A stretch of 64,000 bases of DNA, from the NCBI RefSeq assembly GCF_003003215.1, contig NZ_PVUF01000013.1:1-64000 (forward strand). The letters run 5' to 3'. The first letter of the stretch is position 1. Every line of letters begins with the position of its first letter. Below, in pieces: positions 50,124 to 59,101 of this stretch. This DNA comes from Tritonibacter scottomollicae (lineage in GTDB: Bacteria > Pseudomonadota > Alphaproteobacteria > Rhodobacterales > Rhodobacteraceae). The notes under the pieces were generated by a model. It worked only from the letters and a program-made list of their open reading frames with translations, was not told the origin of the DNA and searched no databases. The translations under genes and the position numbers were made by a program.

Positions 50124-53100
50124 CAATCAGGGCACGGAACTCATCGAGGCGTGTCTCCAGCTCGGCGAAGCGGGTCGTCAGATCCTCGTCTGCCGTCTCA
50201 CGTGCGTCCAGCGCGAGCACGAAGCTCGCTGTTTTCAACACGTCGCGCCAGCGGGGATTGTCGGGCAGGGTTTCGATCAGCAGATATTTGTCCAGTGTCC
50301 GCGTCTGCAATGAGGTCTTGTCGAGGTTGACGCGCCAGATGCCACTGGTCTCGGCAAAGTCGATCTTGCCCTTGCCGGTTGCCGCACTCCAGATTTCGAG
50401 CGAGTCCGACATCAACTCCACGATCATGTCCCGGTAGGTATCACCGGGTGCAGTGGCGGCATCCGCTTGGGTCTCATTGGAAATCAGGGAGGGCAGCGAT
50501 GTATCGACCACATCCCGCAGCGAATGCACGAATTGCGCTCGGGGACTGTCCGACTGGCTGAACAGGACGGCCCGCCCGCCTCCGGCTTCGGGCAGCATCG
50601 CAAACAGGCTGATCTGATGGGGCTCCCCACGCAGGCTGAGTGTCATATGGATCGGCTCATCCTCCACCTCGGTTTGTTCCAGCGGCGCAAGGATCTCCGG
50701 TGGCAGTACCTCGTGCAGGCGGCTGCGGTTCACAGTCACGCGCCGGTCTAGGACCTGCTGTGCCGCCTCGTTGGCATAGGTCACAACGCCGCGCGCATTG
50801 ATGCACATCAGCCCGTCCTCCAGCGTATCGAGCAGCTGGGTCATACGGCGCTGGGACAGGCGCAGGGCGTCTTCGATCTGGATGCGGCGTTCGATCTCTT
50901 CTTTAAGTTCGCGGTTTTCCACGGCACGGCTGCGCGCGTGGCTTGCCTCTAATAAAGTCCGGATCCGGCTCAGCAGCTCGTCCTTGACGAAAGGCTTCAC
51001 CACATAATCGTTCGCCCCCGCCTCGAACCCGGCCAGCATGTCGCTGGTGCGCCCGCGTGCGGTCAGCAGGATGATCGGCAGTTCGTGCAGCCCATGCCGC
51101 CGCCGCAGGTTGCGCGCCACATCCAGGCCGCTCAACCCTGCCATCATCACATCCAGCACGATGAGGTCAGGGCGGGATTGTGCAACGCTCCGCAGGGCAT
51201 CCGACCCGTTGCTGGCCGTGGTGACGCGATAGCCCTGTGGGTGCAGGACGTTCTGCAAGACCTGCAAATTGATCGGTTCGTCATCCACAGCCAGGATCAC
51301 CGGTGCGCCCTCGTTCGTGACAGGGGCCGCTCTGTCTGGATCGGAGCTGAACTCTAGCGGCGGCGCAATCGCCGTTGGCGCCCAATCCTCGGACAGCGAG
51401 GCAGCGGGTAGATCGGAAATCGGCAGTAATGCCCGAAACACCGCCCCTTCGCCCGGTGTGCTGGCCACCTCGATACTGCCGGACATCAGCGCCGCGAGGT
51501 GGCGGGCGATCGTCAGGCCCAGCCCGGTTCCGGTGGCCTGCCCGGATCCATCCGGGGTGAGCTGTTCGAGCGGGTGAAAGATCCGCTCCATACTGTCGGA
51601 GGCGATGCCGGGGCCGTGATCGCGAATTGCAACGGCGAGCTGACCATCGTTGCGCGGTGTTGCGGTAATCTCGACAGTGCTGCCACCCCCATATTTTACG
51701 GCGTTGGACAACAGGTTGAACAGGATCTGTTCAAATCGCACCGGGTCGGCGGTGACGGCGGGCAGATCTGAGGGCAGATCCAGATGAAACTTTGCAGGGT
51801 CTATCTGAAAGGTGGGTTGCAACAGATGCAGCACATTGCGCAGCGCGTGCGACACGTCCACCGGCTGCATATCAAGCCGCATACGACCCTCGCGGATACG
51901 GTAGATGTCCAACAGATCGTCCACCAGTCGCGACAGCCTGCGCGCGCTGAAGGTGATCAGGCGCAGCTGGCTTGCCTGCGCGGGCAGCATGTCGCCCATG
52001 GCCCCGCCTTCGAGCGTTTCCAGTATGCCGATGATGCCGTTCAGCGGTGTGCGCAGCTCATGCGAGGTATTGGCCAGAAACCGGTCCTTCATCCGGTCGG
52101 CCTCTTCCAGCTTGGCGTTCTTTTCGCCGATCTGACGCAGGTTTTCCTGCAGTTCTGCGTTCTTGTCGCGGATCATGTCCAACTGATCGCGCAGGGCGCG
52201 GCGCATCTGGTTCACGGCACGGGAGAGGCGGGCGTATTCAACCGGGTGATCATATTCCGGCAGCGCTTCGTTCAGGCTGCCGGTGGCCACGGCGCTGGCA
52301 GCTTCGGACATGCGCCGCACGGGCCGGGTCAGGGCGTTGGAAAACAACAGCGACAATATCCCCAGCCCCGTAACGGCCACCGTGCCGATGAGCAGCAGTG
52401 CATTTCGCAGGCGGCTGCTGGTTTCAAACGCCGCATCCTTGTCCGCTTCGGCGATCAACGTCCAGGTCGGAAATGGCGCTTCCAGCACGCGCCAAGCCGA
52501 CAGGGAGGGGGTTCCTGACAGGCCGGCGTCCAGCACCGTGACCCCATCGGCCCCCGTCATCGCCTCGGGCACCACGATCGGCGCGCCCGGCGCCGGGGTG
52601 CCGCTGGAGGCGATGACAGTTCCGCCGGTAGAGATGACTGTCAGCGCGGTTGTGCTCTTGGTCATCAGGCTTTGCAGGCTGTTGGGCGGCATCCGCAGGA
52701 TCATTGCCCCCTTATGGCGACCATGCAGGCGCACAGGAACGGCCAGATAGGCCGAAAGCTCACCGGTCATTCCGTCGCGCGCGTAATCCTGAAACACCGG
52801 GTCAAAACCGGCCTGGCTCACTGCGCGGCTGTAGGCTTGTCCCAGGCCTGCCATCTCCGGATCGAGGATGCGTCCCAGATACCGGTCCTTCTCTACGGAA
52901 TAGACCACCTGGCCATTGCGATCTGCGAGGTAGAGATTGTCGAATTCCGCTTCGTTCAGAAAATCCAGAAACCCTGCATGAAACCGGCGGTGCGTGTTGG
53001 AATATTCCAGCGCCTCGCGCAGCAACCGATCCTCGCTTCCGACGCCAGAGGGCGGCGGGTCGGGGCCATCAATTCCGAATATGTTGCGCAGTTGGCGCCC

Positions 53101-53400
53101 GGCATCCTCCGGCGTGTCTGCAAGCTGTCGCAGCGCATGACTGAAGCCATAGAACTCCCCCACCGAGTAGCGCACGTTGGCCGATTGCGCGAGGTTCTCT
53201 GCCTGCCTGACCGCATATGTCATGTACTGCGTGATCTCGCTTGCCTTGGCGTCGCGTACAAAGGCCACCTTCTGAAACGTCTCGGTGGCGATCGTCTGGT
53301 TCACCAGGCGGTAGAACACCAGCCCGCCAAGCGTCAGCGGCAGGACTGAAGCCAGCAGGAACGTCAACAACAGGCGGGCGCGGATTCCCTGAAGAGGCAC
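50110..53400 (-). CDS. chiS: ChiS-like hybrid sensor kinase with C-terminal ChiS-type DNA-binding region
   Basis: This 1096-residue membrane protein has in order: a helix (about 8-30), a periplasmic sensor (about 35-330), a second helix (about 333-355), HAMP, a coiled coil (about 400-440), HisKA with H447 in NTSHELRTPLNG, HATPase (about 545-660; GTGLGLTIARHL), a receiver with D750 in LIVLDVMM, a PAS-like segment (about 855-950) and a C-terminal block (about 985-1065; SGIWRVNLDKTSLQTRTLDK then LPDNPRWRDVL). In Vibrio ChiS a comparable C-terminus is a noncanonical DNA-binding domain that activates chitin genes. The gene is divergent from a family-5 ABC system and GH20, as in Vibrio. Chitin sensing in this organism is inference. 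Confidence 0.83.
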   Translation of the reverse strand: MPLQGIRARLLLTFLLASVLPLTLGGLVFYRLVNQTIATETFQKVAFVRDAKASEITQYMTYAVRQAENLAQSANVRYSVGEFYGFSHALRQLADTPEDAGRQLRNIFGIDGPDPPPSGVGSEDRLLREALEYSNTHRRFHAGFLDFLNEAEFDNLYLADRNGQVVYSVEKDRYLGRILDPEMAGLGQAYSRAVSQAGFDPVFQDYARDGMTGELSAYLAVPVRLHGRHKGAMILRMPPNSLQSLMTKSTTALTVISTGGTVIASSGTPAPGAPIVVPEAMTGADGVTVLDAGLSGTPSLSAWRVLEAPFPTWTLIAEADKDAAFETSSRLRNALLLIGTVAVTGLGILSLLFSNALTRPVRRMSEAASAVATGSLNEALPEYDHPVEYARLSRAVNQMRRALRDQLDMIRDKNAELQENLRQIGEKNAKLEEADRMKDRFLANTSHELRTPLNGIIGILETLEGGAMGDMLPAQASQLRLITFSARRLSRLVDDLLDIYRIREGRMRLDMQPVDVSHALRNVLHLLQPTFQIDPAKFHLDLPSDLPAVTADPVRFEQILFNLLSNAVKYGGGSTVEITATPRNDGQLAVAIRDHGPGIASDSMERIFHPLEQLTPDGSGQATGTGLGLTIARHLAALMSGSIEVASTPGEGAVFRALLPISDLPAASLSEDWAPTAIAPPLEFSSDPDRAAPVTNEGAPVILAVDDEPINLQVLQNVLHPQGYRVTTASNGSDALRSVAQSRPDLIVLDVMMAGLSGLDVARNLRRRHGLHELPIILLTARGRTSDMLAGFEAGANDYVVKPFVKDELLSRIRTLLEASHARSRAVENRELKEEIERRIQIEDALRLSQRRMTQLLDTLEDGLMCINARGVVTYANEAAQQVLDRRVTVNRSRLHEVLPPEILAPLEQTEVEDEPIHMTLSLRGEPHQISLFAMLPEAGGGRAVLFSQSDSPRAQFVHSLRDVVDTSLPSLISNETQADAATAPGDTYRDMIVELMSDSLEIWSAATGKGKIDFAETSGIWRVNLDKTSLQTRTLDKYLLIETLPDNPRWRDVLKTASFVLALDARETADEDLTTRFAELETRLDEFRALIAQRG

Positions 53401-53480
53401 GATGACTCCGGTTTTTCTGGTTTTGTCTGCGGGCGATCCTGCGATTTGCTTCTGCTCGAAGCAAGGGCACGGAGTGAGTG

Positions 53481-53498
53481 TGGCGCAGAGTGGCGCAG
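53481..53498 (+). repeat. Tandem 10-bp repeat TGGCGCAG in the divergent control region
   Basis: TGGCGCAG occurs at 53481-53488 and 53491-53498, exactly one helix turn apart, with GTG preceding each copy. It lies about 80 bases upstream of the chiS-like start and could be a regulator binding site. Confidence 0.35.
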
Positions 53499-53624
53499 TT
53501 CTTGGTATCCCATAGCATATTGATAGGCATGAACTATTTTAGATTTCGTAGAGGCCGACCGCCCTCTTTTGACGAAATTTCCGATTTTTCGGGTACCATT
53601 GCGACTGCAGCGCGGACTTCATTG

Positions 53625-53636
53625 TGGGACGTCCCA
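53625..53636. promoter_or_regulatory. Perfect palindrome TGGGACGTCCCA, candidate operator
   Basis: A 12-bp perfect palindrome lies about 110 bases upstream of the binding-protein gene, just past the weak promoter-like elements. The binding protein is unknown; the chiS-like product is one candidate. Confidence 0.35.
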
Positions 53637-53746
53637 AGCGCTCGGGAGGAGACTGGGCGCTTTGATGTGTTCCGGTCGCCAGAGGGCGGACGTTGACGGG
53701 ATGACACGAGGCGGGGCAAACCCGCCACCACAGGGAGAAATTGATA

Positions 53747-55402
53747 ATGAAATTTACAGCTACCGCCGGGCTTCTGGCCTCGGTTGCGCTTTGGACAACA
53801 GCCGTTCAGGCGGAAGAAACCGTCGTCAGCGCGCTGCCCGAACAGGTCACCGCCTGGGTGAAGAACTTCAACCCGTTCAACCAGACGACTGCCGCGCCGT
53901 CCGTCATGCATTTCATGTACGAGCCGCTGATCATCTTCAACGCGCTGGATGGCGGCAAGCCGATCTATCGTTTGGCGACCGCATTTGAGTATTCCGATGA
54001 CCTCAGCACGATCACCGTGACCCTGCGCGAAGGCGTGGAATGGTCCGATGGCGAGGCTTTCTCTGCAGATGATGTGGTCAACTCGTTTGAATTGGCGCTG
54101 AACAATGTTGCGCTCGATAGCGTGGGGATGTCGAATATGCTCTCCAGCGTGGAGAAAATCGACGACCAAACCGTGCAGTTCAACCTGTCCACCCCCTCCA
54201 GTCAGGCCATGTATCAGATCGTTCGCGTGCCGATCGTCCCCGAGCATATCTGGAGCGACATCGCGGATCCGGTGACCTTCACCAACCCCGATCCTGTCGG
54301 GTCCGGCCCACTGACTGAAATCCGCCGCTTTACGCCGCAGGAATATATCCAGTGCCGCAACGACAACTACTGGGATGCCGAGAGCCTCAAAGTCGACTGC
54401 ATGCGGTTCCCGCAAATTGCCAACAACGATCAGGCGCTGGCCGCTGCGGCCAATGGCGAGCTGGACTGGATGGGGTCTTTCTTGCCGGATATCGAGAACA
54501 CCTTTGTCGCCAAGGATCCGGAGCATCATAGATACTGGTTGCCCGGTGGCTCTCTGGTGGCCTTCTACATGAACTTCGAAGCCCCTGATGCCGGTGACAG
54601 TGCGGCGTTCAACAACGTCGATTTCCGCCGTGCCGTGTCGATGTCCTTTGATCGCGAGGCCATGGTGGAAATTGCGGGGTACGGCTACCCCACGATCAAC
54701 CAATACCCGTCTGGTCTTGGCCGGGCCTTCCACTCCTGGAACAATCCCGAGGTCGAAGATAAGTTCGGTGGCTTCACCCAATATGACGTTGAAGGCGCGC
54801 GCGCCCTTCTGGCCGAGGCTGGCTTTGAGGACACCGACGGCGATGGGTTCGTCGAAACCCCCGCGGGCGAGCAGATCGACATCGAGGTGATCGTGCCCAA
54901 TGGCTGGACCGACTGGGTCAACAGCAGCCAGATCGCGGTCGAAGGTCTGAATGCGGCAGGGATCAAGGCAAATGTCTCGACACCCGAGTCTGCGATCTGG
55001 ACCGAAAAGCTGATCAAGGGCGACTATGACATGGCGATCAATTCCGTCCGTGTCGGTGCGACGCCGTTCAACCAGTATCTCGACTCCCTGCACGAGATTA
55101 ACCAGGCAAAATCACGCTTCGCGGCCTCGCGCTATTATAACGAGGAGCTGAGCGGTTTGTTGGACGCGTTCACCCAGACCAGCGATACCGAAAAGCAGAT
55201 GGCGATCATGGCGGACGTACAGAAGATCGTCGGTGAAGAGATGCCGCTGGCCTATGTCTTCAACAATCCGCGTTGGTATCAGTACAACACCAAGCGCTTT
55301 ACCGGTTTCTTCAGTGCCGAAAACCCGGTGGCAAACCCGGTGGCCCACAAGACCAACCCGGCCCGACTGATGCACCTGCTGGCGCTGCGTCCGGTGGAAT
55401 AA
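53747..55402 (+). CDS. ABC transporter substrate-binding protein, family 5 (chitin-oligosaccharide-binding candidate)
   Basis: This 551-residue protein has a Sec signal (MKFTATAGLLASVALWTTAVQA) and a family-5 fold: MHFMYEPLIIFNALDGGKPI near 46, LREGVEWSDGEAFSADDVVN near 93, and many exposed aromatic residues. In Vibrio the periplasmic chitin-oligosaccharide-binding protein CBP is also family 5 and lies next to chiS; it both delivers the sugar and holds ChiS inactive. The position, divergent from a ChiS-like gene and upstream of GH20, supports the same role. It differs clearly from the tandem pair at 29754-33017. Confidence 0.82.
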   Translation: MKFTATAGLLASVALWTTAVQAEETVVSALPEQVTAWVKNFNPFNQTTAAPSVMHFMYEPLIIFNALDGGKPIYRLATAFEYSDDLSTITVTLREGVEWSDGEAFSADDVVNSFELALNNVALDSVGMSNMLSSVEKIDDQTVQFNLSTPSSQAMYQIVRVPIVPEHIWSDIADPVTFTNPDPVGSGPLTEIRRFTPQEYIQCRNDNYWDAESLKVDCMRFPQIANNDQALAAAANGELDWMGSFLPDIENTFVAKDPEHHRYWLPGGSLVAFYMNFEAPDAGDSAAFNNVDFRRAVSMSFDREAMVEIAGYGYPTINQYPSGLGRAFHSWNNPEVEDKFGGFTQYDVEGARALLAEAGFEDTDGDGFVETPAGEQIDIEVIVPNGWTDWVNSSQIAVEGLNAAGIKANVSTPESAIWTEKLIKGDYDMAINSVRVGATPFNQYLDSLHEINQAKSRFAASRYYNEELSGLLDAFTQTSDTEKQMAIMADVQKIVGEEMPLAYVFNNPRWYQYNTKRFTGFFSAENPVANPVAHKTNPARLMHLLALRPVE

Positions 55403-55417
55403 TTCCTCCCCAAACTT

Positions 55418-55450
55418 GGGACCGCTCCCCGAGCGGGCGGTCCCCTTTTT
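55418..55450 (+). terminator. Terminator-like hairpin between binding-protein and permease genes
   Basis: GGGACCGC (55418-55425) pairs with GCGGTCCC (55437-55444) and is followed by CTTTTT. It would end most transcripts after the binding protein and allow limited read-through into the permease genes. Confidence 0.7.
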
Positions 55451-55487
55451 GTGCCGATCTCCCCCTTTCGACAGATGGTTTGACCTG

Positions 55488-56465
55488 ATGCGTTTTCTTT
55501 TGAAGCGGCTCGGCTTTTATGCCGTTGCCTTTTTGGTGGCCGCGACCTTCAACTTCATGATCCCCCGGATGCTGCCCGGCAATCCGGCGGACATCATGCT
55601 GGCAAACTCCGGCGGCATGATTGCACCCGAGGCCCGTGAAGCGCTGATGGCCACCTTCGGCTTCATCGACGCGCCGCTTCACGAACAATACATTTCCTAT
55701 CTCGGGTCGATCTTCACCTGGGACTTTGGTCTGTCGATCAAGTTCTATCCGATGCCCGTCACCGACGTGCTGATGCAGGCGCTGCCCTGGACGCTGTTCC
55801 TGACCGGCGCCGCGCTGACGATTTCCTTCTCTGTCGGGACCTTGCTGGGCATTCTGGCGGCTTGGCGGCGTGGGCAGCTCACGGATGCGATCGCCTCACC
55901 CACGGCGCTGGCGCTGCAATCGGTGCCCTCGGTGGTGGTGGCGCTCTGCGGGCTTTACTTCCTGTCGGTCCGCAACCGCGTGTTTCCGACCTCCTATGCG
56001 TTTGACCCCAAACTGGACCCGGCCTTCAGCTGGGAGTTCTTCTCCTCCGTCGCCTATCATGGCTTCCTGCCGGTGGTGACGCTGAGCGTGGTGTTGGTCG
56101 GGGGCTACCTGATCACCATGCGCAACAACATGATCGGCCAGCTGGGCGAAGACTACCTCGCCATGGCCGAAGCCAAGGGGCTGAGCGACGCCCGCGTGCG
56201 CTATGCCTATGCGGCGCGCAACGCGCTGCTGCCCTCGGTCACTGCGCTGGCGCTGAGCTTTGGCGCGCTGTTCGGCGGTTCGCTGATCACAGAGGTGGTG
56301 TTCAACTACCCGGGCGTCGGCAACCTCCTGTACCTCGGCATCGTCGGGCGTGATTTCCCGCTGATCCAAGGCCAGCTCCTCATCATGACACTTGCCATGC
56401 TGCTCGCGAACCTCGCGGTGGACCTGGCCTATGTCTTCCTTGATCCCAGACTGAAGAGGGCCTGA
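55488..56465 (+). CDS. Family-5 ABC permease (DppB-like), chitin-oligosaccharide locus
   Basis: This 325-residue protein has six helices, starts MRFLLKRLGFYAVAFLVAAT, and has an EAA loop near MAEAKGLSDARVRYAYAARN (about 225-245). The ATG at 55488 is chosen because the hydrophobic N-terminus starts there; an earlier frame start runs through the terminator hairpin. It overlaps the next gene by one base. Confidence 0.9.
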   Translation: MRFLLKRLGFYAVAFLVAATFNFMIPRMLPGNPADIMLANSGGMIAPEAREALMATFGFIDAPLHEQYISYLGSIFTWDFGLSIKFYPMPVTDVLMQALPWTLFLTGAALTISFSVGTLLGILAAWRRGQLTDAIASPTALALQSVPSVVVALCGLYFLSVRNRVFPTSYAFDPKLDPAFSWEFFSSVAYHGFLPVVTLSVVLVGGYLITMRNNMIGQLGEDYLAMAEAKGLSDARVRYAYAARNALLPSVTALALSFGALFGGSLITEVVFNYPGVGNLLYLGIVGRDFPLIQGQLLIMTLAMLLANLAVDLAYVFLDPRLKRA

Positions 56466-57373
56466 TGCAAGATCTCCTTCGTACCTTTCTGCGCAACCGC
56501 AAGGCGGCCATCGGTCTGACCATTGTGCTGGCTTATGTGCTGATCGCACTGGTTGCCCCGCTGATCGCGCCCTTTGATCCCATCGCTCGCGTCGGGCGGC
56601 CGCATCAGGCGCCCTCGGCGGAGCATTGGTTGGGCACCACCCGCATGGGCCGCGATGTGTTCAGCCAGTTGATCTGGGGCACGCGCACCTCGCTCATGGT
56701 GGGGATTGTCGCTGGACTGATCGTGACTGCCATCGGCACCTTCATCGGTATCACCGCCGCCTACTTCGGTGGTCTTGTGGATGACGTGCTGAACTTCTTC
56801 ACCAATGTGGTGCTGGTGCTGCCGCAATTGCCACTTTTGCTGGTGCTTGCCGCCTTCCTCGGGCAGGTCGGGCCCTGGGCGATTGCACTCATCATCGGCC
56901 TCACCTCCTGGGCTTGGGGCGCACGGGTCACCCGCGCGCAGGCGATGTCGCTGAAGACCCGCGACTTCATCCAGGCCGCTGCAATGATCGGCGAGCCGAC
57001 GTGGCGGATGATCCTGGTTGAGATGCTGCCAAACCTTCTGTCGATCATAGGCTTCAACTTCATCGGCTCTGTCATTTTCACCATCATCACCGAGGCGACG
57101 CTCGAATTCCTCGGCCTTGGCAGCCCCTTGGCACTGTCCTGGGGCACCATGCTCTACAATGCGCAGACCGCTTCGGCGATCATGGTCGGCGCCTGGTGGG
57201 AGGTTCTGGCCCCCTGCGGTGCCATCGTTCTGATTGGCATCGGCCTGTCGCTGATGAACTTCGGCGTGGACGAGATCGCAAACCCGCGCATGCGCACCCT
57301 TGGCAACGTCGCCAAGGCGCTGCGGATCGAAAAGCGCCTGTTGCGCCAGCGGATGCAGGAGGCAAACCAATGA
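56465..57373 (+). CDS. Family-5 ABC permease (DppC-like), chitin-oligosaccharide locus
   Basis: This 302-residue protein has the DppC N-terminal helix (AIGLTIVLAYVLIALVAPLI), WLGTTRMGRDVFSQLIWGTR near 57-76 and the EAA loop FIQAAAMIGEPTWRMILVEM near 175-194. Its stop overlaps the ATPase start by 4 bases. Confidence 0.9.
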   Translation: MQDLLRTFLRNRKAAIGLTIVLAYVLIALVAPLIAPFDPIARVGRPHQAPSAEHWLGTTRMGRDVFSQLIWGTRTSLMVGIVAGLIVTAIGTFIGITAAYFGGLVDDVLNFFTNVVLVLPQLPLLLVLAAFLGQVGPWAIALIIGLTSWAWGARVTRAQAMSLKTRDFIQAAAMIGEPTWRMILVEMLPNLLSIIGFNFIGSVIFTIITEATLEFLGLGSPLALSWGTMLYNAQTASAIMVGAWWEVLAPCGAIVLIGIGLSLMNFGVDEIANPRMRTLGNVAKALRIEKRLLRQRMQEANQ

Positions 57374-58182
57374 GCGATCTGTTGACCGTCGACGGGCTGC
57401 GGGTGGATTACCTGACCGCTGGTGAGCCCTTTACCGCTGTGCGCGATATCTCCTTCGAGATCCGCCAGAACGAAATCCTGGGCCTTGCAGGCGAGTCCGG
57501 CTGCGGCAAAAGCACGGTGGCCTACGCGCTGATGCGCCTGCACAAGCCGCCCGCGCTGGTGCGCAAGGGGCATATCCGGTTCGAGGGGCGCGACGTGCTG
57601 TCCTTTACCGATACGCAGCTGCGGGCCTGGCGTTGGTCAGAAGTTTCCATGGTGTTTCAAAGCGCGATGAATTCCCTAAGCCCGGTTATGACGATCTTCC
57701 GTCAGTTCTATGACATGCTCAGGGCGCACGGGCCGATCACCAAGGCAGATGCGATGGATCGCACCGCTGAAATGCTGGAGATGGTCGGCATCCCCGCCGA
57801 TCGCATGCATGCCCATCCGCATCAGCTCTCTGGCGGGATGCGGCAGCGGGTGGCCTTGGCGCTGGCGCTGACTTTGCAGCCCAAGCTGATCATCATGGAC
57901 GAGCCGACAACGGCGCTCGACGTGGTGGTGCAGCGCGAAATCCTGCAGGAGGTGCTGCGGCTCAAATATAAGCTTGGCTTCTCGGTGCTGTTCATCACCC
58001 ACGACATCGCGCTGATGGCGCAGATCTCCAATCGGATCGGCATCATGCGCGCGGGTGAGATTGTGGAAATCGGAACCGCTGCGCAAATCGTCACGAACCC
58101 CAGTCATGACTATACCCGCAGCCTTTGGGACGCGATGCCGCTCCTCGCAAAGCGCCCGGAAGGAGTCGCCCATGCTGTCTGA
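57370..58182 (+). CDS. Family-5 ABC ATPase (DppD-like), short form
   Basis: This 270-residue ATPase has Walker A GESGCGKSTVA, signature LSGGMRQRVALALAL and Walker B LIIMDEPTTALDV. It ends soon after the H-loop region and lacks the ~50-residue cysteine-bearing C-terminal extension of peptide transporter ATPases. The ATG at 57370 lies in an ATGA overlap; the longer upstream frame reads through dppC. It overlaps the next gene by 11 bases. Confidence 0.9.
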   Translation: MSDLLTVDGLRVDYLTAGEPFTAVRDISFEIRQNEILGLAGESGCGKSTVAYALMRLHKPPALVRKGHIRFEGRDVLSFTDTQLRAWRWSEVSMVFQSAMNSLSPVMTIFRQFYDMLRAHGPITKADAMDRTAEMLEMVGIPADRMHAHPHQLSGGMRQRVALALALTLQPKLIIMDEPTTALDVVVQREILQEVLRLKYKLGFSVLFITHDIALMAQISNRIGIMRAGEIVEIGTAAQIVTNPSHDYTRSLWDAMPLLAKRPEGVAHAV

Positions 58183-59101
58183 TACCCCAATCCTGAGCCT
58201 CGATGCGCTCAGCAAGACCTTCACCCTGCGCCCGGTCTTTGGTCGTGCGACCGAAGTAAAGGCGCTGCGCAATGTCTCGCTTGACCTAATGCCGGGTCGC
58301 GCACTGGCACTGGTGGGGGAAAGCGGGTCGGGCAAGAGCACCGTGGGCCGGACGATCGTGGGTCACCACACACCGACCTCGGGACGTATTCTGTTCGAAG
58401 GACGGGATATCGCGGAGCTGACCGCGCGCGCCGATCAGATGCGCTATCGTCAGGCGGTGCAGATGGTGTTTCAGGACCCGTTCTCGGCGCTTAACCCCGC
58501 GCATACCATTCGCCATCATCTGCTGCGCGCCCTGTCGCTGCATCAGCCCGAAGCTGATCCCGAAACCGCCCTGCGCATGATTCTCGAGGATGTGGAGCTG
58601 GACCCGGTCTCGACGCCGTCGAAGTTCCCGCATGAGCTTTCGGGCGGGCAGCGCCAGCGGGTGAATTTCGCCCGCGCATTGGCGGTCAAGGCACGCCTGA
58701 TCGTGGCGGATGAGCCGACCTCGATGCTGGATGTGTCGATCCGTAAGTCCATCCTTGGGTTGATGCAGCGGCTGAAGGATGATCGCGGGCTTTCGATCCT
58801 CTACATCACGCATGATATCGCCACGGCAGAGTATCTGGCCGAGGACACGGCGGTGATGTTTCGCGGTCAGGTGGTCGAGAAAGGTCCAACCGCGCAGGTC
58901 GTTGGTACGCCCCAGCACGACTATACCAAGCTCCTGCGCGCGGCGGTTCCCGACCCGACACTGCGGCTCACGGGCAGTGATGCGGGATTTGCCTCCTTGG
59001 CACGGCGGGTGCGCGAAGAAAGCGCCCACCCGGTCCGTGCCTTGCGGGAAATCACTCCCGGCCATGTCATAGCAGAACACGCGGAGGCCGCTCATGCCTG
59101 A
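58172..59101 (+). CDS. Family-5 ABC ATPase (DppF-like)
   Basis: This 309-residue ATPase has Walker A GESGSGKSTVG, signature LSGGQRQRVNFARALA and Walker B LIVADEPTSMLDV (methionine where alanine is usual). Its C-terminus has no cysteine, unlike the peptide-type DppF at 35976. AAGGAG precedes the ATG at 58172. It overlaps the GNAT gene by 8 bases. Confidence 0.9.
   Translation: MLSDTPILSLDALSKTFTLRPVFGRATEVKALRNVSLDLMPGRALALVGESGSGKSTVGRTIVGHHTPTSGRILFEGRDIAELTARADQMRYRQAVQMVFQDPFSALNPAHTIRHHLLRALSLHQPEADPETALRMILEDVELDPVSTPSKFPHELSGGQRQRVNFARALAVKARLIVADEPTSMLDVSIRKSILGLMQRLKDDRGLSILYITHDIATAEYLAEDTAVMFRGQVVEKGPTAQVVGTPQHDYTKLLRAAVPDPTLRLTGSDAGFASLARRVREESAHPVRALREITPGHVIAEHAEAAHA

Larger units (their letters stand above)
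53401..53746. other. Divergent control region between chiS-like and binding-protein genes
   Basis: No gene is seen in these 346 bases. They hold a 10-bp tandem repeat and a perfect 12-bp palindrome, listed separately. A TTGACG at about 53570 and TACCAT 19 bases later form a poor promoter, as expected where an activator is needed. A TTGATAATG start context with GGGAG closes the region. Confidence 0.5.
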
